In this document: in pieces, positions 15,724 to 24,223 of the stretch | How the letters are laid out: every line of letters begins with the position of its first letter | How positions within the stretch are numbered: the stretch's first letter is position 1 | Assembly (NCBI GenBank): GCA_030018695.1 | Contig: JASEHI010000016.1 | Span: 1-42,861, forward strand | From: Anaerolineales bacterium | GTDB taxonomy: Bacteria; Chloroflexota; Anaerolineae; Anaerolineales; Villigracilaceae | Direction of reading: 5' to 3' | Length of the DNA stretch: 42,861 nt | Made by a program: the position numbers and the translations under genes | Notes under the pieces: model-generated | Databases searched by the model: none | The model's input: the letters and a program-made list of their open reading frames with translations, nothing else | What the model was told of the DNA's origin: nothing

Positions 15724-16944
15724 ATGCTGCACTGGCTGACCAAAAACTTGCGCACGTTGATGCTCGCTTTCGCGCTGGCGTTGGCCGTCTGGATCTCGGC
15801 AGTCACAGCAGCCGATCCAGATGAGACGCGCCTCCTCGCGAATTTAATCCCCATCGAATTTGTCAGCCAGGACCCGGGGTTGATCATCCAAGGGCAAGTC
15901 CCGCGCCAGGTACAGCTAACGCTGCGTGCGCCTCGCTCCGTATGGGACAAATTGACGACTGAAAAAGATGCCATCCATGCTCTGGTGGACCTCTCTGGAC
16001 TAGCAGCCGGGACACACAGGCTGGATGTCCAGGTGCAGATCAATGCCCAGCCCGTACGGCTGATTTCCTTCTCGCCTGAAAAATTAGACCTGACCCTCGA
16101 AAAACTCGTCACCCGTTCATTGCCCCTCGAGCTTACTCTGACCGGCGAACCGGCTATCGGTTACCAGGCCGGGGACCCGATCCTGATCCCGGCTGAAGTG
16201 ATAATCTCCGGCGCGCAGTCGCTGATGGATCAGGTCGCGCAGCTCAGCCTCTCGTTGGATCTATCGGGTTCACGGCAAGATATCCAGACAAACCTCCCCA
16301 TCCAAGTGCTGGATGACAAAGGCAACTTGGTGACCGGTCTGACCATGCACCCGGATAATGTACAGGTCCGCCTGCCCATCTCGCAGCAGGGCGGTTACCG
16401 GGATCTGGCGGTCAAAGTGGTGACCATAGGACGGCCGGCCAATGGTTATCGTCTGACCAATATCGCACCCATCCCGCCGATGGTCACGGTCTTTTCATCC
16501 AACTTGGAGCTGATCAGCGCGCTGCCCGGTTATGTCGAGACCACCCCGCTCGACTTGAACGGCGCCAACGCTGACATCGAAATTCGCCTGAACTTGAGCC
16601 TGCCGAACGGGGTGGCACTGGTCGGTGAACAGAACGTGCTGGTGCAGGTCGCCATCTCGGCCATCCAGAGCAGCCTGAAGCTCACCAACCGGCCAGTAGA
16701 GAAAAACAACCTCTCCGCGACGCTGCAAGCGAAAGTCTCCCCCGAAAGTGTCGACGTGATCCTTTCTGGGCCGTTACCAGTATTGGATACTCTTGCGCCC
16801 AGCGATGTGCGGGTGATCATTGATCTCAAAGGACTCGGCGTCGGGACACATCACCTCACGCCAACCGTCCAAATGGTGATAGCCGGCGTGACGGTCGAGT
16901 CGATCCTGCCTGGGACGGTCGAAGTGATCATAAGTTATAAATAA
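15724..16944 (+). CDS. cdaR: YbbR-domain protein, CdaA regulatory protein CdaR
   Basis: An extracytoplasmic regulator of the diadenylate cyclase. One N-terminal membrane anchor (about residues 7-30, NLRTLMLAFALALAVWISAV) is followed by about four repeats of the YbbR fold. Each is recognisable by repeated blocks such as PRQVQLTLRAPRSVWDKL, PAEVIISGAQSLMDQV and PESVDVILSGPLPVLDTL. Start ATG 15724 has GAAGG just upstream. The frame also opens at 15709 inside cdaA, which would make a short overlap. It is 1 nt from the der start, so cdaA, cdaR and der are probably transcribed together. Confidence 0.92.
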   Translation: MLHWLTKNLRTLMLAFALALAVWISAVTAADPDETRLLANLIPIEFVSQDPGLIIQGQVPRQVQLTLRAPRSVWDKLTTEKDAIHALVDLSGLAAGTHRLDVQVQINAQPVRLISFSPEKLDLTLEKLVTRSLPLELTLTGEPAIGYQAGDPILIPAEVIISGAQSLMDQVAQLSLSLDLSGSRQDIQTNLPIQVLDDKGNLVTGLTMHPDNVQVRLPISQQGGYRDLAVKVVTIGRPANGYRLTNIAPIPPMVTVFSSNLELISALPGYVETTPLDLNGANADIEIRLNLSLPNGVALVGEQNVLVQVAISAIQSSLKLTNRPVEKNNLSATLQAKVSPESVDVILSGPLPVLDTLAPSDVRVIIDLKGLGVGTHHLTPTVQMVIAGVTVESILPGTVEVIISYK

Positions 16945-16945
16945 T

Positions 16946-18313
16946 ATGCCGAAACCAATCGTCGCTTTAGTCGGACGCCCCAATGTGGGCAAGAGCACCC
17001 TGTTCAACCGCCTCGCCGGAGAACGCCTGGCGATTGTGGACGGTACGCCTGGCACCACGCGTGACCGTATCTTTGCCGAGGCAGTGTGGAATGGTATTCC
17101 CTTCGCCATCGTTGATACAGGCGGCATAGACCCGACGCATGGCGGCAAAACCCCGCTCTCGGTCGGCTCCGCAGAATTTATCGTCCAGATCCGTGAGCAG
17201 GCGCTGATCGCGGTCCGCGATGCCGATGCCGTGTTGTTCATCACCGACGGCTCGGAAGGCGTCGCCCCGGCCGACCACGAGGTGGCCGAAATCTTGCGCC
17301 GCCACCAGAAAACTGCTCAGGGTAAACGCTGGCCGCCCATCTTGTTAGTGGTGAACAAATGCGAAAGCCCAAACCGCCGCAGCCAGGCGGTCCAGTTCTA
17401 CGAACTTGGACTGGGCGACCCTTACCCCATCTCCGGACTGCACGGCATGGGCACCGGCGACCTGCTGGAGGATCTCGTTGCGGCCTTCCCCTCCTCAAGC
17501 GAAGAACCGGAAGACGAGTCGGTCAAGATTGCCATAGTCGGCAAACCCAACGCGGGGAAGTCCAGCCTGCTCAACAGATTGGTGGGCGAGGAGCGGGCTA
17601 TCGTCAGCCCAATACCCGGCACGACGCGGGATGCGATTGACACCAAAATCGAATTTAATGGTTTGCCCGTCACGCTGATTGATACGGCGGGTATCCGCCG
17701 GCGCGGCAAGATAGATCCAGGTGTAGAAAAATACAGCGTGCTGCGCTCATTCAAGGCCATCGAACGCGCCGACGTGGTTTTGTTGCTGATTGACGCCACC
17801 ACCGGCATCACTGCCCAGGATACCCATATTGCTGGATTTATCCTGGATGCCTGGAAAAGCACAGTTGTACTGGTCAACAAATGGGACGCCATCGAAAAAG
17901 ACTCTTTTACAATGGATGAGTACACCCGCGTGGTACAGCGGGAACTTAACTTCATGGCTTATGTCCCCCTGCTATTTATCTCAGCCAAGACCGGTCAGCG
18001 CGTCGATCAGGTGCTGCCAATGGCTTTGCGCGTCCAGGAGGAACGCCTGGCACGCATCATCACCTCCAAGCTGAATCAGGTCCTGCGTAATGCCCAGGAT
18101 GTTCACTCGGCGCCATCCCATGCCGGGCGACAGTTGAAAATCTACTACGGCGCCCAGGTGCGTACCGCCCCGCCGACGTTCGTCATCTATGTCAACGATC
18201 CGAAACTGCTGCATTTCTCGTATCTGCGTTTTTTGGAAAACCGCATCCGGGATCAATACGAGTTCCTGGGTACGCCAATCAAAATCATCGCCAAGGGACA
18301 TAAAGAGGATTAA
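16946..18313 (+). CDS. der: Ribosome biogenesis GTPase Der (EngA)
   Basis: A double GTPase needed for 50S subunit assembly. The first G domain has GRPNVGKST, DTGG and NKCE; the second has GKPNAGKSS, DTAG and NKWD. A C-terminal KH-like RNA-binding domain covers about residues 355-450, beginning after RVQEERLARI. Length 455 aa is typical. It follows cdaR by a single nucleotide, a link that may balance envelope signalling with growth, though the link itself is only positional. Confidence 0.97.
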   Translation: MPKPIVALVGRPNVGKSTLFNRLAGERLAIVDGTPGTTRDRIFAEAVWNGIPFAIVDTGGIDPTHGGKTPLSVGSAEFIVQIREQALIAVRDADAVLFITDGSEGVAPADHEVAEILRRHQKTAQGKRWPPILLVVNKCESPNRRSQAVQFYELGLGDPYPISGLHGMGTGDLLEDLVAAFPSSSEEPEDESVKIAIVGKPNAGKSSLLNRLVGEERAIVSPIPGTTRDAIDTKIEFNGLPVTLIDTAGIRRRGKIDPGVEKYSVLRSFKAIERADVVLLLIDATTGITAQDTHIAGFILDAWKSTVVLVNKWDAIEKDSFTMDEYTRVVQRELNFMAYVPLLFISAKTGQRVDQVLPMALRVQEERLARIITSKLNQVLRNAQDVHSAPSHAGRQLKIYYGAQVRTAPPTFVIYVNDPKLLHFSYLRFLENRIRDQYEFLGTPIKIIAKGHKED

Positions 18314-18328
18314 CCATTGAAAAATCTC

Positions 18329-18357
18329 TTGACGAATTCCGAGTTTGGCTGTATCAT
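18329..18357 (+). promoter_or_regulatory. Promoter of the cold-shock gene with a long leader
   Basis: TTGACG at 18329-18334 and TATCAT at 18352-18357 are 17 bp apart, a near-consensus sigma-70-type promoter. It starts just after the der stop. The expected transcript would have a leader of about 140 nt before the ATG at 18505. Long structured leaders are usual for cold-shock mRNAs and control their translation with temperature. Confidence 0.7.
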
Positions 18358-18504
18358 AAGACCTGTATGATGCCAGTAAGTTCACGTTGGATTGTGTGAC
18401 AATGGTCCGAGGCACTTCACCCCGGACTGTTCTGTTTTAACCGTCCGTCGGAACTACTCGAGCACCTGATTCTTTTCCCTTTTGCCAATAAGGAGGCAAA
18501 TCAA

Positions 18505-18714
18505 ATGTCAGATCGAATCGTCGGTACGGTCAAGTGGTTCAACGCCAGCAAGGGCTACGGGTTTATTGCCCGTGAAAACGGCCCAGATGTGTTTGTCCAC
18601 TACTCAGCTATTCAAAGCGATGGCTTTCGCAATCTCGAGGAAGGCCAGAAAGTAGAGTTCGTCGTCGAGCAGGGCGCCAAGGGGCCGCAGGCCACCAGCG
18701 TAACCATCCTGTAA
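18505..18714 (+). CDS. Cold-shock domain protein (CspA family)
   Basis: A 69-residue single OB-fold RNA chaperone. RNP1 is KGYGFIA and RNP2 is VFVHYSAI, both with the aromatic residues that stack on single-stranded nucleic acid. The start [10 protein letters not shown] follows the usual GTVKWFN opening. AGGAGG sits at a good distance before the ATG. It has its own promoter and a strong terminator, so it is a single-gene unit. Confidence 0.96.
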   Translation: MSDRIVGTVKWFNASKGYGFIARENGPDVFVHYSAIQSDGFRNLEEGQKVEFVVEQGAKGPQATSVTIL

Positions 18715-18737
18715 GCTTGACCAACTAAGTACCAAAT

Positions 18738-18778
18738 AAATCAAATGGGCCAGAGGTTTATCTCTGGCTCATTTGATT
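18738..18778. terminator. Bidirectional intrinsic terminator after the cold-shock gene
   Basis: A long stem pairs 18738-18755 with 18762-18778, with a 6-nt loop and one G-T mismatch. It is A-rich on the left and T-rich on the right, fitting a terminator usable from both strands. It lies between the plus-strand cold-shock gene and the convergent minus-strand membrane protein gene. Confidence 0.8.
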
Positions 18779-18792
18779 CTTGAATCTTTGGC

Positions 18793-19323
18793 TCATTTGT
18801 GTCTGGGCCAAACCCAGCCTGCCAGCGCGTAGGCGATCCCGAGCAGGATCAGCCCAAATTTGAATAGCGCACACCAGTAAGAGAGCAGCGGCCAGGCGGA
18901 ATTTGCCGCGCCGAGCAGCACGTTCCATAGAGCGACATTTTCGACGGCATCCAGGATTGCAGCCAGAATGAGACCCCATCCCAGCCACGCGCCGAGTTTG
19001 GCGAACGCGCCCGGGTGACGACCGGCTGCCAGCAGGATGCCAAGAGCGATGGCGAGGGCGTAGGAGGGCATGAAGAGATAGTCGAAGCCGAGGCCAAAGG
19101 CGGCAAAGAGTTGCGCGCGCTCATCCCACGAATCCAACATGCGGGCGGCGTTCTCGGGCGTGTGCGCCAGTTCGAACGAGACGATGCCGGAAGGGGCGGC
19201 GGAAGTGGTCAGCGGGGCGGAAAGCGGCCGGAAAATGGCGAACAGGATCAGGGTCCAGACCAGCAGCGCAATGAAAATCGGTTTGCGGTTCGTCGGCGTG
19301 ATAAATTCCAATGGATGTTTCAT
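18793..19323 (-). CDS. Hypothetical integral membrane protein
   Basis: I do not recognise the family. The 176-residue protein has about four membrane helices (roughly 10-29, 76-94, 99-121 and 133-168), with a soluble stretch after the first helix (FELAHTPENAARMLDSWDERA). Start ATG 19323 is chosen because GGAGAC lies 4-5 nt before it; six more codons are open upstream. It is 14 nt downstream of the GNAT gene on the same strand, so the two are likely co-transcribed. Confidence 0.7.
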   Translation of the reverse strand: MKHPLEFITPTNRKPIFIALLVWTLILFAIFRPLSAPLTTSAAPSGIVSFELAHTPENAARMLDSWDERAQLFAAFGLGFDYLFMPSYALAIALGILLAAGRHPGAFAKLGAWLGWGLILAAILDAVENVALWNVLLGAANSAWPLLSYWCALFKFGLILLGIAYALAGWVWPRHK

Positions 19324-19337
19324 GTTGTCTCCGTCTT

Positions 19338-20468
19338 TCAAACGTTTCTTCGATACACGCGGTGGTTCTTGTATTCCACGCCGTTCAGGTTCTTCAGGTC
19401 GGCGCGCATCTGGCGGGTGGTCTCGGCCACCTGGGTCATCTCGACAAACTCGAACTTGTAGAAATCGAGGACGGTTTTGCCAAGTTCATAGTAAAGCAGG
19501 GCGTTTCCGCCTTTGCCCTGGAACTCAGGCAGCACGCCCATGCCGTTACCGGAGACGGTTTTGGTGCGCTTCATCTCGAGCAGGATGTCCAGGATGCCGA
19601 AGGGGAACAGGCGGCCCTTGGCGCGCTGGAGCGCCGCCGAGACATCCGGGAAAGCAAAAAGGAAGCCGACGATGTCTTCGCCGTGCAAGATGAGTTTGAT
19701 CAGGCGATGGTCGGCGACCATGAAGACGTTATCCACGGCGTAGTCAATATCACCTTGGGAGAAGGGGTAATACTCCCAGTTGTGGATGAAGGTCCTGTTG
19801 TAGGTTTCGCCGATGCGCTGCGCCCACTGGATGAGTTCCTTCTTGCTCTTGAAGCGCTTGACGGTCAGGTTGCCGCGCTCCAGCACACGCTGGGCGATGC
19901 GCTCGACCCGTTCGGGGATTTTGAAGGCATCGGCGGGCAGGTAGCAGGAGACGAAATCCACTTCTTTCTTGAAGCCGATGACTTCGACCAGTTTCGGGTA
20001 ATAATCGTAGTTGTAATTCATCATGGTCATCATCTGGCGCTGCTCGAAGCCCTCGATCAGGCAGCCGTAACCGTCGAAGGGGGAGAGACCCTTCGGGCCG
20101 ATGACGGTATCCAGGCCGCGCGCCCGCGCCCAGTCGAAGAGGGTATCGAAGAGCGCTTGGGCGACTTCGCGGTCATCAATGGCGTCGAAGAAATAAAACT
20201 GAGCTTTCTTTGTTTTGTGATATGCGTTGAAGGGCTTGTTCTCAGCGGCGCAGATGCGGCCGACCACTTTGCCATCCCGCACGGCCAGGAAGAAATCAGC
20301 CTCAGAGTGGTCGAAGAAGGGATGCTTCTTACGGTTGAGCGGCAGGTAGGCGTCTATATACAGCGGCGGGACCCATTGTGGGCAGTCCTGGTAGAGAGCA
20401 TAGTAGAATTCGACGAAACGCTTGACCTGTGACTTGTTGTCCGTGTCAACTTTTTCGATGGTGAGCAT
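19338..20468 (-). CDS. GNAT-fold N-acyltransferase family protein (YghO-like)
   Basis: A 376-residue protein resembling the long GNAT-like family that includes E. coli YghO. It has two halves: an N-terminal part with DFFLAVRDGKVVGRICA and IGPKGLSPFDGYGCLIEGF, and a C-terminal GNAT-like part ending in GNGMGVLPEFQGKGGNALLYYEL. In the C-terminal part, QGKGGNAL fits the acetyl-CoA-binding Q/RxxGxG/A pattern. Start ATG 20468 has AAGGAG 7 nt upstream. A longer frame to 20588 exists but its first 40 residues lack support. The substrate is unknown. Confidence 0.78.
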   Translation of the reverse strand: MLTIEKVDTDNKSQVKRFVEFYYALYQDCPQWVPPLYIDAYLPLNRKKHPFFDHSEADFFLAVRDGKVVGRICAAENKPFNAYHKTKKAQFYFFDAIDDREVAQALFDTLFDWARARGLDTVIGPKGLSPFDGYGCLIEGFEQRQMMTMMNYNYDYYPKLVEVIGFKKEVDFVSCYLPADAFKIPERVERIAQRVLERGNLTVKRFKSKKELIQWAQRIGETYNRTFIHNWEYYPFSQGDIDYAVDNVFMVADHRLIKLILHGEDIVGFLFAFPDVSAALQRAKGRLFPFGILDILLEMKRTKTVSGNGMGVLPEFQGKGGNALLYYELGKTVLDFYKFEFVEMTQVAETTRQMRADLKNLNGVEYKNHRVYRRNV

Positions 20469-20537
20469 GGCAGTCTCCTTGGCGAAGGGATAAGTTTCTG
20501 GCATAAGTATATAACAAAGTTGAGGAATAAGGTAGCA

Positions 20538-20546
20538 TGGTATAAT
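20538..20546 (+). promoter_or_regulatory. Candidate extended -10 promoter for yebC-ruvC
   Basis: TGGTATAAT is an extended -10 element with a perfect TATAAT at 20541-20546, 53 nt before the yebC start. TTGAGG at 20520-20525 could be a -35 box at a short 15-bp spacing. Confidence 0.5.
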
Positions 20547-20599
20547 TTCGGCGCGAAAGGCATCATCCCTCACAAAAGTGGTTCTCAAGGAGATTTTAT

Positions 20600-21355
20600 A
20601 TGTCTGGACACAGCCATTGGGCGACTATTCGCCGCAAGAAAGGTGCAGCGGATGCCAAGCGTGGTCAGGTTTTTACGCGCCTGGCGCGTGAAATAGTGAT
20701 GGCGGCGCGTGAAGGCGGCGGCGACGCTGGCAGCAACTTCCGCCTGGCGTTGGCCATCGAAAAAGCACGCGCCAGCAATATGCCGAAAGACAGCATCGAG
20801 CGCGCCATCAAGCGCGGCACGGGTGATGATAAAGAAGGCGGCGTCTTCGAGGAATTGACCCTCGAAGGCTACGGCCCGCACGGCTCGGCCCTGATGGTGG
20901 ATTGCATGACTGACAACCGCAATCGCACGGTGGCCGAGTTGCGTCACTCTTTCAGTAAAAGCGGCGGCAACATGGCCGAAGCCGGCGCAGTCGGCTGGCA
21001 GTTCGCACGCAAGTCGTATTTTTCATTCCCGGCCAGCCAGCTTTCGTACGATAAGGCCTTCGAACTGGCCATCGAAGCCGGCGCGGACGATGTGCAGGAA
21101 GATGGTGAAAACATCGAGATCATCGGCCCGGTGGAAGTCTTCAAGACCCTCAGCGACTTCCTGCAGAATGTGAAGGTCACTCCCGACGAAGCCAGCCTGC
21201 GCCTGATCGCCAGGCAGGAACTGGAACTCGGCGTGGATGAGACGCTCCAAGTGTTGAGAGTGGTCGAAGCGATCGAAGAACTGGACGATGTACAGAGCGT
21301 CTTCCACAATCTGAAACTGTCTGAAGAGGCCCTGGCTGCACTCGAGGCTGAGTAG
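20600..21355 (+). CDS. yebC: YebC/TACO1 family protein
   Basis: Member of the YebC family, known as a translation factor for proline-rich stretches and earlier annotated as a transcription regulator. It opens with the invariant MSGHSHWATIRRKKGAADAKRG block and continues with GGGDAGSNFRLALAIEKARA and GTGDDKEGG. Length 251 aa is standard. AAGGAG lies a few bases before the ATG. The ruvC gene starts 2 nt after its stop. The yebC-ruvC-ruvA order is conserved in many bacteria. Confidence 0.96.
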   Translation: MSGHSHWATIRRKKGAADAKRGQVFTRLAREIVMAAREGGGDAGSNFRLALAIEKARASNMPKDSIERAIKRGTGDDKEGGVFEELTLEGYGPHGSALMVDCMTDNRNRTVAELRHSFSKSGGNMAEAGAVGWQFARKSYFSFPASQLSYDKAFELAIEAGADDVQEDGENIEIIGPVEVFKTLSDFLQNVKVTPDEASLRLIARQELELGVDETLQVLRVVEAIEELDDVQSVFHNLKLSEEALAALEAE

Positions 21356-21357
21356 TC

Positions 21358-21837
21358 ATGACGCTGGTTCTGGGCATTGACCCGGGGACGGCGACGACGG
21401 GTTACGGTCTGGTCCGCGACCTGCCCGACGACAATCTGCAAATGGTTGAATTTGGCGTCATCCAGACCCCTGCCGGTATGCCGGCTGCCGAGCGTTTGTC
21501 AATGCTCTATCATCGCTTACGCGAGCTTCTGCTTCTCCATCGCCCCGAGTCGGCTGCGGTGGAGAAGTTATTTTTTCAGAATAATGTGAAAACAGCCATT
21601 GCGGTTGGGCAAGCGCGCGGGGTGGCGCTGCTCGCCCTGGCCGAAGGCGGCCTGGAGATCGCCGAGTACACGCCAAATGAGGTCAAGCAAGCAGTGGCCG
21701 GTTACGGAAGTGCCGACAAAAAACAAGTACAGGAAATGGTGCGTATCTTGTTGAGAATGGCGCACGTCCCCCAGCCCGACGACGCCGCTGACGCCCTGGC
21801 GATAGCGATAACGCATTTACACACACGAAGGTATTAA
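21358..21837 (+). CDS. ruvC: Holliday junction resolvase RuvC
   Basis: Endonuclease that cuts Holliday junctions. The four acidic catalytic residues are visible: Asp7 in GIDPGTATTGYG, Glu in AAVEKLFFQNN, and two Asp in DDAADALAIAITH near the C-terminus. Length 159 aa is normal. It begins 2 nt after yebC. The 73-bp spacer to ruvA holds a short inverted array (GGATAAAC / GTTTATC units) but no separate gene. Confidence 0.97.
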   Translation: MTLVLGIDPGTATTGYGLVRDLPDDNLQMVEFGVIQTPAGMPAAERLSMLYHRLRELLLLHRPESAAVEKLFFQNNVKTAIAVGQARGVALLALAEGGLEIAEYTPNEVKQAVAGYGSADKKQVQEMVRILLRMAHVPQPDDAADALAIAITHLHTRRY

Positions 21838-21910
21838 TTCACCGGATAAACACGTTCATCGAACCCCAATTACGTTTATCTCCGTTCATCCCCGGTTAAA
21901 AGGGTTTCCT

Positions 21911-22489
21911 ATGATTGCGACTCTGCGTGGTGAAGTGACACAAATCGAAGACAACGCTGCCATCCTCGAAGTCGGCGGCGTCGGGCTGCGTGTTTTCGTC
22001 CCCGCGCCGTTACGGGATCGGATGAAGGTCGGCGAGGTCGTCTTGCTCCACACCCACCTGGTCGTCCGCGAGGACGCGCTGACCCTCTACGGCTTCGAGA
22101 CCATCGCCGACCGCAGCCTGTTCACCATGCTGCTCAGCGTGGATGGGGTCGGGCCGAAAGTCGCCCTCTCCGTCCTTTCCACACTCAACCTGGATACCGT
22201 ACAGCGCGCCGTCTTCAACGAGCAGGATGAAATCCTGAGCCGCGTCCCGGGTGTGGGCAAGAAGACCGCCCAGAAGATCGTCCTGTACTTGCACGACCGG
22301 CTCAAGCCGATCAGCGGATTGCAGGCCGTGGCAGCCATGTCGGATGCAGATTCGGAAGTCCTGGCTGCACTGACCGCGCTGGGCTACAGCGTGGTCGAGG
22401 CGCAGTCCGCGCTGCAATCATTACCCAAGGACACGCCGGAGGAAGTGGGGGAACGACTGAGGCTGGCGTTGAGGTATTTTGCCGAGTAG
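21911..22489 (+). CDS. ruvA: Holliday junction branch migration protein RuvA
   Basis: Tetramer that holds the Holliday junction and loads RuvB. The N-terminal OB fold is MIATLRGEVTQIEDNAAILEV-like. The two helix-hairpin-helix motifs are FTMLLSVDGVGPKVALSVLS and LSRVPGVGKKTAQKIVLYL. The C-terminal domain III, which binds RuvB, begins after a short linker near residue 140. Length 192 aa is typical. The stop codon lies inside a copy of the 17-bp GCCGAAGGCCTACTCGG repeat. ruvB is not in this window. Confidence 0.96.
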   Translation: MIATLRGEVTQIEDNAAILEVGGVGLRVFVPAPLRDRMKVGEVVLLHTHLVVREDALTLYGFETIADRSLFTMLLSVDGVGPKVALSVLSTLNLDTVQRAVFNEQDEILSRVPGVGKKTAQKIVLYLHDRLKPISGLQAVAAMSDADSEVLAALTALGYSVVEAQSALQSLPKDTPEEVGERLRLALRYFAE

Positions 22490-22498
22490 GCCTTCGGC
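22482..22498. repeat. 17-bp repeat GCCGAAGGCCTACTCGG (copy 1, minus orientation)
   Basis: Identical to copies at 23414-23430, 24993-25009 and 31556-31572. This copy covers the ruvA stop codon. The core GGCC is palindromic. Confidence 0.75.
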
Positions 22499-22524
22499 GG
22501 GGAAATAAGGAAGCAGACTCTTTC

Positions 22525-22671
22525 TTATTTCTTTGCCTGCATTTCCTGCAAGATTATCAAATCCCGCTTGAGGTTGCGCCAGCGCAGGATCAGGCTGGCG
22601 ATGTAAATCGCCATCACGCTAAAGATGACGGCGTAACCGGCGAGCATGAAATTAGTTGTGTCGGGGGTCAT
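22525..22671 (-). CDS. ccmD: CcmD-like small heme exporter subunit
   Basis: A 48-residue protein with one membrane helix (about residues 9-30, FMLAGYAVIFSVMAIYIASL), then a basic stretch RWRNLKRDL and a polar tail. CcmD proteins have this plan: a short N-terminus, one helix and a basic cytoplasmic end. They help release holo-CcmE from the CcmAB-CcmC complex. ATG 22671 has AGGAG 6-7 nt upstream. It follows ccmC by 9 nt on the same strand, the usual place for ccmD. It is easily missed because of its size. Confidence 0.82.
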   Translation of the reverse strand: MTPDTTNFMLAGYAVIFSVMAIYIASLILRWRNLKRDLIILQEMQAKK

Positions 22672-22680
22672 TTTTCGCTC

Positions 22681-23379
22681 CTATTGCATGACATTGAGTT
22701 TGAGTTGTTCCACCTTTTCGGCCAGGCGTCCCAGGCGGATGCGATGCCAGAGCAGGACGACGAAGATGAGCGAGAAGGTGAACAGGCTGAAAAAGAAGGT
22801 GAGTTTCATCGGCGCGCTCATGTCAAAACCACCCTGGGCTGCGGAAGAGGCGGTGCCAATTAGCGCGGGATGGATGGTGCGGAACAGACGGATGGACAGG
22901 AAGGTGAGCGGTACGCTCAAGCCACCGATCAATGTGTAGACCGCGCCAAAGCGCGCCCGCCGTTCCGGGTCTTCGATGCCCTGACGGAGCAGGAGATAGG
23001 CAAGATAGATCATCTCAAGGATGGCGGCCGTGGTCAGGCGCGGGTCCCAGGTCCACCAGGTGCCCCAGGCCGGGTAGGCCCAGATGGAACCGGTGACGAT
23101 GGCGATGAGGAAAAAGACCAGGCTGATCTCGACCGCAGCCATTTCGAGGATGTCCCATTTCATATCGTGGGTGCGCAGGTAGGCAATGCCGGCCACGGCG
23201 GCGGCGACGAAACCCAACATACCGACCCAGGCATTGGCAACGTGGAAATAGAAGATTTTCTGCACATTGCCCATGACAAGTTCCAGCGGGGCGTAGAAAA
23301 AGACTAGACAAGCGGCAATGGCGAGCAGGACGGCGGAGAGGATATTGAGTATTTGTAAGATAAGAGGCTGACGTTCCAT
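22681..23379 (-). CDS. ccmC: Heme exporter protein CcmC
   Basis: Membrane heme-handling protein that loads heme onto CcmE. Six membrane helices are expected in its 232 residues. The tryptophan-rich signature is WGTWWTWDPRLTT (about residues 107-119), flanked by the conserved histidines in FYFHVANAW and later IRLFRTIHPA. AGGAG lies 7 nt before the ATG. It sits between ccmB and ccmD in the cytochrome c maturation cluster. Confidence 0.95.
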   Translation of the reverse strand: MERQPLILQILNILSAVLLAIAACLVFFYAPLELVMGNVQKIFYFHVANAWVGMLGFVAAAVAGIAYLRTHDMKWDILEMAAVEISLVFFLIAIVTGSIWAYPAWGTWWTWDPRLTTAAILEMIYLAYLLLRQGIEDPERRARFGAVYTLIGGLSVPLTFLSIRLFRTIHPALIGTASSAAQGGFDMSAPMKLTFFFSLFTFSLIFVVLLWHRIRLGRLAEKVEQLKLNVMQ

Positions 23380-23413
23380 GAGTTTCTCCTAGGAGGGGAG
23401 TAATGCGTAGTGC

Positions 23414-23430
23414 GCCGAAGGCCTACTCGG
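23414..23430. repeat. 17-bp repeat GCCGAAGGCCTACTCGG (copy 2)
   Basis: Exact copy in the ccmB-ccmC spacer, followed at once by TAAAACGTAA, as in copy 3 at 24993. The shared context suggests that both pieces moved or were duplicated together. Confidence 0.75.
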
Positions 23431-23476
23431 TAAAACGTAAAGCGTGAAAGAATTACGTTTTACGTTTTACGTTTTA
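23431..23476. repeat. Inverted ACGTTTT heptamer array in the ccmB-ccmC spacer
   Basis: TAAAACGTAAAGCGTG-type units (23431-23448) are mirrored by three ACGTTTT heptamers (23455-23475). The right arm covers the ccmB stop codon. Similar arrays occur at 24200-24223, 24958-25019 and 28807-28935. Confidence 0.7.
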
Positions 23477-24208
23477 TTCTTCTACTACATAATCGAACAC
23501 CATAAAGGCGATGGCGATAAAGATGACATCGTACACGATAAGCAAATTCAGCCAGGGCATGATCTCGGCCATCTCCAGTCCCTGCAATAAACCGTTGGAG
23601 GCCTTGACGGCTGCCACCAGCACCGGGAGGACGACTGGAAAAAGCAGGATGGGCAGCAGCACGTCACGCGTGCGCGCCTGCACGGCCATGCTGGCCAGCA
23701 GCGTTCCAACGGCCACATAGCCGACTGAGCCGAGCAGGATGACGCCGATCAAGCCCAGGTTGAACAGGTTGGTGTTATACAAGACACTGTAAACCGGCAG
23801 GACGATGGCTTCGACGATGAACATAAAAACCAGGTTGCTGATGGCTTTACCAAAATAGATGACGCTGCGATCCACCGGCGCCAGCAGGAGGCCATCCAGG
23901 CAGCCGCGGTCTTTTTCAATCGCCATCGAGCGGTTCAGGCCGAGCGTCCCGGCAAAGGCGAAGGTTACCCACAGCACGCCGGCGGTGACGGTCGAACGCG
24001 TCTTGAAATCCAGCTCCAGAGCGAAGTTGAAGATCAGGATGACAAGCAATGCGAAAACCAACATCGCCGAGAGCAGTTCGCGCGAGCGCAATTCGGCGGC
24101 CAGGTCTTTCCAGGCAATGGCGGTGACGGCGCGGAGGAAAGAGCCGAGTGGCGAGTGATGCGTGATGCGTGATGCGTGATGCGTGATTGATGACGGATTA
24201 CGTTTCAC
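23474..24208 (-). CDS. ccmB: Heme exporter protein CcmB with a repeat-derived N-terminus
   Basis: Membrane subunit of the CcmAB ABC transporter, which uses ATP to release heme-loaded CcmE. Six hydrophobic helices follow the cytoplasmic start VTAIAWKDLAAELRSRELLSA, and the family motif is MAIEKDRGCLDGLLLAPVDR. The first 19 or so codons are built from short repeats (GTGATGC heptamers encode SITHHASRITHH), so the native start appears to have been replaced. The only start codon found is GTG 24208, inside an ACGTTTT array. The GGAGG motif is 15 nt away, farther than normal. Confidence 0.9.
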   Translation of the reverse strand: MKRNPSSITHHASRITHHSPLGSFLRAVTAIAWKDLAAELRSRELLSAMLVFALLVILIFNFALELDFKTRSTVTAGVLWVTFAFAGTLGLNRSMAIEKDRGCLDGLLLAPVDRSVIYFGKAISNLVFMFIVEAIVLPVYSVLYNTNLFNLGLIGVILLGSVGYVAVGTLLASMAVQARTRDVLLPILLFPVVLPVLVAAVKASNGLLQGLEMAEIMPWLNLLIVYDVIFIAIAFMVFDYVVEE

Positions 24209-24223
24209 GTTTTACGTTTTACG
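24155..24223. repeat. GTGATGC x4 tandem array next to an ACGTTTT array
   Basis: Four perfect 7-bp GTGATGC units (24155-24182) are followed by a degenerate unit, then by ACGTTTCACGTTTTACGTTT-type units (24200-24223). The arrays cover the ccmB N-terminal codons, its start codon and the ccmA stop codon. Confidence 0.75.
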
